The position numbers and the translations under genes were made by a program. 64,000 nt of DNA from Geminicoccaceae bacterium. GTDB lineage: Bacteria; Pseudomonadota; Alphaproteobacteria; Geminicoccales; Geminicoccaceae. This document shows, piece after piece, positions 60,175 through 64,000 of this stretch. Location: contig JACKIN010000010.1 in assembly GCA_020638495.1 (NCBI GenBank), forward strand, positions 65,431-129,430, read 5' to 3'. Numbering within the stretch: the first letter of the stretch is position 1; each line of letters opens with the position of its first letter. The notes beneath the pieces were generated by a model. That model had not been told where the DNA came from and made no database searches. It saw only the letters and a program-made list of their open reading frames with translations.

Positions 60175-63150
60175 TCAACCCACGGTGACCAGCTCCGCGA
60201 GGAGCTCGATCGGGGCGATATCGGCCGGCAGCGGCGGCTGCTGCGCTGCCGTGAACTCGGCGATCGCCCGTTCGGTGCGCTGGCCCGGCAGGCCGTCGAC
60301 CGGCCCCGGGTCGTAGCCGGCGCGGGCGAGCTCCTCCTGCACCGCCTGGACGACGGCGCGGGCCGGCAGATCGGCGAAGCGGGCCCGCGCCTCGGCACCG
60401 GCGCCGCCATAGTTCTGCTGCGCCGCGATCCGCCCCTGCACGGTGTCCAGGCGCGCCCCGCGTGCGAGGATCTTGGCCGCGAGCACCGGATCGGGGCCGT
60501 CGCCGAGGAGGCCGTCCCAATAGAGGGCCGCCAGGTGCACGGAGCCCCAGGCATTGCCGCCCTTGGCCGCCTCGGCGAACCAGAAGGCCGCACGTCGCGG
60601 ATCGGGCTCGAGACCGGGGGCGCCGTTGCGGTAGAGGAAGCCCAGGTTGATCGGCGCGTTGGGCTGGCCGCCCTCGGCCGCCTTCTCGTACCAGCCGATC
60701 GCCGCGTCGATGTCGGTCTCGACGCCGAGGCCGTTCTGGTAGGCGTAGCCCATGTTGTTGTAGCCGTAGATGTCGCCGCTCGCGGCCGAGGCCTGGAAGA
60801 GCGGGAGGGCGCGCTCGGCCTCGCCGGCCTCGGCCAGCATGTAGCCGAGGTTGTTGTAGGCGAAGGTGTGGCCCTGCGCTGCGGCCTTGAGGAACCAGTC
60901 GATCGCCTGCTCGCGATCGGCCTCGACACCGGTGCCGTCGCGATAGGCGCGGCCGAGGCTGTTCATGGCATAAGGGTCGCCCTTGGCCGCCGCGTTCTCG
61001 AAGAGGGCCACGGCCTTTTCCGGATCCTCCGGCACGCCGAGGCCGATCAGGTGCAGATAGCCCAGTGCATAGATGGCGGTGTGGTGGCCATGGGCGCCGG
61101 CATACTCGTACTCCTCGGCCGCCTCGGCCCCGTTGCCCGCCGCCTCGAGGGCCCGGCCGAACTGGAAGCGGAAGCGCGGCACCTCGGGGAACCGCTCGAC
61201 CGCCGCCCAGCAGGCCGGCACCGCCGCCGCCGGGTCGATCTCGTTCGGGAACCGGCCGAGCACCACGCCCTGGCGATCGAAGCGCGCACCGGCGAGCTCG
61301 TCGCAGGCATCCACCTTGATCTCGAACTGCACCGTCCAGGGCTCGCCGGCGATATCTTCCGCCGTCACCGGCCCGTTGGCGGCGTCGCCCGCTGCACGCA
61401 CCACGGTGTCGCCCTCGGCCGGGGGGGCCGCCAGCTGGGCGACCAGCGCCTCCGCGGCAGGTTCCGGCATCCCCACGAGCGCGAGGTTGGCCTCGTCGAT
61501 CCCCTGGCGCAGCACCAGGGGCGGCATGTAGAGCAGCTCTGCCGGTCGCACCGGCGTGTCGCCCAGCGGCAGCTCCATGCCGTTCGCGTCGCGCGCCACG
61601 AGCCGGCCGTGGCGCAGGGGCTCGCGCAGGACGATGCCGGCGTCGCCCTGGGGCAGCGGCACCTCGACCGGGCCCGTGCCGACCACGACCGGCAGCAGCA
61701 GGGGCTCGCTCGACCGTGTCGTCGGGTCGTCGGCCGCAGCGGCGACCGAGGGCGGCTCGAAGCTGGCGAGCTCCGCACCGGCCTCGGCCGAAGCCCTGAG
61801 CGGATCGTTCGGGAAGAGGGCCGCGAACCGGTCATAGTAGTCCGCCCGGTCGGCGGCCACGACCAGGGGCCAGAGCAGCGTTGCCGCGTCATCCGGCATG
61901 TCTGCGCCACCACCGTCCGCCGCCGGCGGGACGACGTCCTCGGGGGCCGGCGCCTGCGGCAGCCCGGCCAGAACCGGAGCCGCGGCAGGCGCCTTGGGCA
62001 GATGCACCTCGGCGAAGCTGTCGGCGGCGAGCGTCGCCGCCGGGCTGCCGGCCAGGAGATCGACCCGCTGGCGGTCGACCAGCGTGCCCTCGAGGCTGGC
62101 GAGCTGCACGCCCGGCCGGGTCGGGGCGCGCTCCAGCCGGTCGACATAGGCGAGCGCCAGCCGCGCCAGGGGCGACTCTTCGTGGTCGCGGCTGAAGCGC
62201 ACGAGCGCCCAGCGCTGCTGCAGCGGATCCTCGAGCTCGAGCGCCTGGTTGAAGGCGGTGATCGCATCCTCCGGCATCGCCTCCTCGGGCGCCGGGTTGA
62301 GGACCAACGGGTCGCCGGTGAGCGAGGCCTCGGTCCAGGGCACCTGGGCACCTGCCGTGGCCTGCCGCACGCGGGCGCTCACCTTGCGGAAGAGCAGCCC
62401 GACCTCGAGCCCCGGCTCGCGCAGGAAATGGGAGAGCGCCTCGGCATAGGGGCTGTTGCCGCCGGCGGGACCGTCGAGCGCCACCTGGCCCGGGGCCGTC
62501 GCATAGGCGACGAGCAGGCCGGTGGTCGAGATGGTCGGGGCCAGGCCCTCGCGCGGGGCGAGCGAGCGGCCCTTCTGCTGGGCCAGCTCCGCCTCGAGCT
62601 CGGCCACCGGGTTGTTGCGGCAGGCATCGAGGACGAGGATGCCGAATTCCGGGGCGAGCGCCTCGATCTCGTGCAGAAGCAGGGCCAGGACCAGCCCCTG
62701 CCGGCGCAGGTCGTCCCGCCCCTGCACCACGGCGTCGACCGGCAGGAGATAGTTCACCCCGTCGACCTGCACGCCGTGCCCGGCATAATAGACCAGCGCC
62801 ACCTCGGCATCGCGCGCCTCGCGCCGGAAGGCGTCGATGGCCGCACGCATGCCGTCATAGTCGGCGTCGGTCACGGCGCTGACAGCGAAGCCGAGCTCGC
62901 CCAGCGTCTTCGCCAGAAGCCTGGCATCGAGCGACGGGTTGTCGAGCGGCGGCAGGGCCGAGTAGGCCGAGTTGCCGATCAGGAGGGCGTGCCTGCCGGC
63001 GGCGAGTGCGGTCGGCGAGACGCTGCCGAGCAGGGCCGTGGCGAGAACCAGGCAGCCGGCCAGGCGGCTACCCCGTCGCGCCAACGCGCTGCATGGCGGC
63101 AACATCGGCAAGGGCCGGCGAACCCGGATCGACGAGCTGCGGCGGCGCAT
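60175..63150 (-). CDS. Secreted caspase-like (metacaspase) protein with Sel1 repeats and C-terminal peptidoglycan-binding domain
   Basis: The 991-residue protein begins with a basic stretch and a signal peptide (cleavage near residue 51). Residues 52-300 form a caspase (C14) domain with the catalytic dyad His125 in VYYAGHGVQ and Cys177 in ILVLDACRNNP, as in metacaspase-like proteases. A long linker of about 380 residues follows, Pro/Ala/Asp-rich and containing a beta-type stretch (about 480-560). About residues 685-900 hold five or six Sel1/TPR-like repeats (e.g. YALGYLHLIGLGVPEDPEKA, NSLGRAYRDGTGVEADREQA). The last 60 residues (VVQAVQEELARAGYDPGPVD, GLPGQRTERAI) look like a peptidoglycan-binding module. 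ATG 63150 follows GGAGG and overlaps the stop of the upstream gene by one base. Role unknown; likely periplasmic, processing or sensing the cell wall or a partner. Confidence 0.85.
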   Translation of the reverse strand: MRRRSSSIRVRRPLPMLPPCSALARRGSRLAGCLVLATALLGSVSPTALAAGRHALLIGNSAYSALPPLDNPSLDARLLAKTLGELGFAVSAVTDADYDGMRAAIDAFRREARDAEVALVYYAGHGVQVDGVNYLLPVDAVVQGRDDLRRQGLVLALLLHEIEALAPEFGILVLDACRNNPVAELEAELAQQKGRSLAPREGLAPTISTTGLLVAYATAPGQVALDGPAGGNSPYAEALSHFLREPGLEVGLLFRKVSARVRQATAGAQVPWTEASLTGDPLVLNPAPEEAMPEDAITAFNQALELEDPLQQRWALVRFSRDHEESPLARLALAYVDRLERAPTRPGVQLASLEGTLVDRQRVDLLAGSPAATLAADSFAEVHLPKAPAAAPVLAGLPQAPAPEDVVPPAADGGGADMPDDAATLLWPLVVAADRADYYDRFAALFPNDPLRASAEAGAELASFEPPSVAAAADDPTTRSSEPLLLPVVVGTGPVEVPLPQGDAGIVLREPLRHGRLVARDANGMELPLGDTPVRPAELLYMPPLVLRQGIDEANLALVGMPEPAAEALVAQLAAPPAEGDTVVRAAGDAANGPVTAEDIAGEPWTVQFEIKVDACDELAGARFDRQGVVLGRFPNEIDPAAAVPACWAAVERFPEVPRFRFQFGRALEAAGNGAEAAEEYEYAGAHGHHTAIYALGYLHLIGLGVPEDPEKAVALFENAAAKGDPYAMNSLGRAYRDGTGVEADREQAIDWFLKAAAQGHTFAYNNLGYMLAEAGEAERALPLFQASAASGDIYGYNNMGYAYQNGLGVETDIDAAIGWYEKAAEGGQPNAPINLGFLYRNGAPGLEPDPRRAAFWFAEAAKGGNAWGSVHLAALYWDGLLGDGPDPVLAAKILARGARLDTVQGRIAAQQNYGGAGAEARARFADLPARAVVQAVQEELARAGYDPGPVDGLPGQRTERAIAEFTAAQQPPLPADIAPIELLAELVTVG

Positions 63151-63716
63151 CAGTTCCAGCCTCCTCCGCCACCGCCACCGCCGCCGCTGTTGCTGCCGCC
63201 CTGGTCGGTGGTCGCCGTGGGGCCGACGCCCCAGTTGCGCCCCTGCGACCGCTGCCGCTCTTCGACCACCGGCACCACGGCCGTCGCGGCCGGCGGCGGG
63301 GTGGGTGCCACGGCTGGCGCGGGAGCAGGCGCCGGGGCTGGTGCGGGAGTCGCCACGGGAGCCGGGGCGGGAGCGGGAGCCGGCCGGGACGTGCGGATCG
63401 GTGCCACGCTCGGCGCGGCCGCCACCGGCTGGACGGCCGGCAGTTGGTCGATGAAGCGATAGGCGCCGATATCCGCGAGCAGCTCGTCCGGGCCGACGCT
63501 GAAGGCGCCAGTCGGCCGCAGGGCCTGCGCCCGCTCGCGCACCGCCTGGGACTGGCTGCGCTCGGCGATCATGTCCGCGATCACCCTGGCCGCCTCGGTG
63601 CTGCCGCTGCTGTTGCTGCTGCGGTAGGCCACCAGCCCGCTCACATCCTGGGCCATGGCCGGCTCGCCCAGGGCCAGGATGGCCAGGGCAAGTCCCGCTG
63701 CTCGCTCGATTTTCAT
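63150..63716 (-). CDS. Secreted Pro/Ala- and Gly-rich protein
   Basis: The 188-residue protein has a signal peptide (MKIERAAGLALAILALGEPA) and a short folded-looking segment of about 80 residues (DVSGLVAYRSSNSSGSTEAA, ARVIADMIAERSQSQAVRER, ELLADIGAYRFIDQLPA). It continues into a Pro-Ala linker (PAPAPAPAPVATPAPAPAPA) and a Gly-rich end. Such linkers span the periplasm or peptidoglycan. Start ATG 63716 was chosen since AAGGAAAGG precedes it. The stop overlaps the caspase gene start by one base (TGATG), so the products are made together and may interact. Confidence 0.75.
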   Translation of the reverse strand: MKIERAAGLALAILALGEPAMAQDVSGLVAYRSSNSSGSTEAARVIADMIAERSQSQAVRERAQALRPTGAFSVGPDELLADIGAYRFIDQLPAVQPVAAAPSVAPIRTSRPAPAPAPAPVATPAPAPAPAPAPAVAPTPPPAATAVVPVVEERQRSQGRNWGVGPTATTDQGGSNSGGGGGGGGGWN

Positions 63717-63733
63717 GACATGAAGCCTTTCCT

Positions 63734-64000
63734 TCATGGCGCGGCACACGTGCCGAGCACATCGCGCAGGCCACTCTCGACCACGGCCACCTGCGATGGT
63801 GCGATCGAGCACTGACCGATGGTCGACATCCGGTCGAGCACCGCCAGATCCACGGCCTCCGTCAGTCGCGGGCCGTCGATCACGGCGCCATAGCGCTGGT
63901 CCAGGCCCTGCAGCACGGTGAAGCGCAGGGCCGCGAAATCACGATCGTCGCGCACATAGTTGCAGCGCGCGGCCACCGCCAGCGCCCGTCCGCAACGACG
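63734..64000 (-). CDS. Protein of unknown function (C-terminal part, cut by the right edge)
   Basis: The leftward frame is open at the window end and stops at 63734, 17 bases before the Pro/Ala-rich gene. The visible 88 residues include LAVAARCNYVRDDRDFAALR, FTVLQGLDQRYGAVIDGPRL and STIGQCSIAPSQVAVVESGL. Three Cys residues and a compact helical pattern suggest a periplasmic protein, but the N-terminus is missing. It is the likely first visible gene of the caspase operon. Confidence 0.6.
   Translation of the reverse strand, partial: RRCGRALAVAARCNYVRDDRDFAALRFTVLQGLDQRYGAVIDGPRLTEAVDLAVLDRMSTIGQCSIAPSQVAVVESGLRDVLGTCAAP

Noticed and set aside
63300..63420. CRISPR-like or minisatellite array
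   Set aside because: The repetitive sequence is the Pro-Ala codon run of the secreted protein, without regular spacers.
59356..63462. A continuous rightward open frame of 1368 codons opposite the azlCD and caspase genes
   Set aside because: It is antisense to well-supported genes and has a composition dominated by Arg, Gly, Leu, Ala and His. Long antisense frames are common in very GC-rich DNA because stop codons are rare.

Overview
The window is about 64 kb of very GC-rich DNA with densely packed, mostly housekeeping and metabolic genes. The arrangement dnaA-dnaN-recF-gyrB next to rpsT, mutM, ubiE-ubiB and coaBC-dut, together with a PhaR polyhydroxyalkanoate regulator, a DUF1194 protein, an rpsF-rpsR-DUF2232-rplI operon and a HemB lacking the zinc cysteines, points to a chromosomal segment of an alphaproteobacterium, most plausibly in or near the Rhodospirillales. 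This is inferred from gene content only. No rRNA, tRNA, CRISPR array or prophage was seen.

Layout. 0-7.8 kb: start of a class II glutamine amidotransferase running off the left edge, a fasciclin protein, a decayed second copy of the amidotransferase start, a HAD phosphatase-ATPase fusion, an MFS transporter, a DUF808 membrane protein, L-lactate dehydrogenase and an unassigned membrane protein. 7.8-15.8 kb: an IS1182-family insertion sequence, a PhoX-type phosphatase, a DUF1194 protein, a copper P-type ATPase behind a textbook CueR-type promoter, and two toxin-antitoxin loci (phd with a broken PIN toxin; brnT-brnA). 15.9-25.3 kb: methylmalonate-semialdehyde dehydrogenase, a methyltransferase-corrinoid fusion protein, a small exported/membrane gene pair, and a glutamine synthetase-like / aldehyde dehydrogenase / iron alcohol dehydrogenase operon likely handling an amine or amino alcohol, followed by the scar of an ISAs1-type transposase. 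25.5-29.4 kb: ribosomal protein operon, phaR and a MarR regulator. 29.5-31.6 kb: a valine-degradation operon whose acyl-CoA dehydrogenase survives only as its C-terminal tail. 31.7-37.6 kb: hemB, a membrane-anchored hydrolase, a K+/H+ antiporter, an esterase-like hydrolase and a DMT exporter.

37.7-52 kb is the core chromosome block. The leftward genes rrf2-dut-coaBC and ubiE-ubiB meet the rightward genes mutM, an enoyl-CoA hydratase, rpsT, dnaA, dnaN, recF and gyrB, so coding polarity flips at about 42.3-42.4 kb, as expected near a replication origin. I could not see classical DnaA boxes upstream of dnaA. A DUF4160-DUF2442 gene pair sits directly behind gyrB.

52-64 kb is accessory: an MFS transporter, a DUF1499 lipoprotein, a three-gene sugar-type ABC importer ended by a very strong hairpin terminator, a relic of a Phd antitoxin, exported proteins of unknown function, a DUF421 protein, the AzlCD branched-chain amino acid exporter, and an operon encoding a secreted caspase-like (metacaspase) protein with Sel1 repeats and a C-terminal peptidoglycan-binding module, a Pro/Ala/Gly-rich secreted protein and a further gene cut by the right edge. 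The caspase operon, the methyltransferase-corrinoid fusion and the HAD-ATPase fusion are the most unusual items. The window also shows repeated gene erosion: two broken toxin-antitoxin loci, one truncated operon head, one transposase scar and one duplicated gene start.
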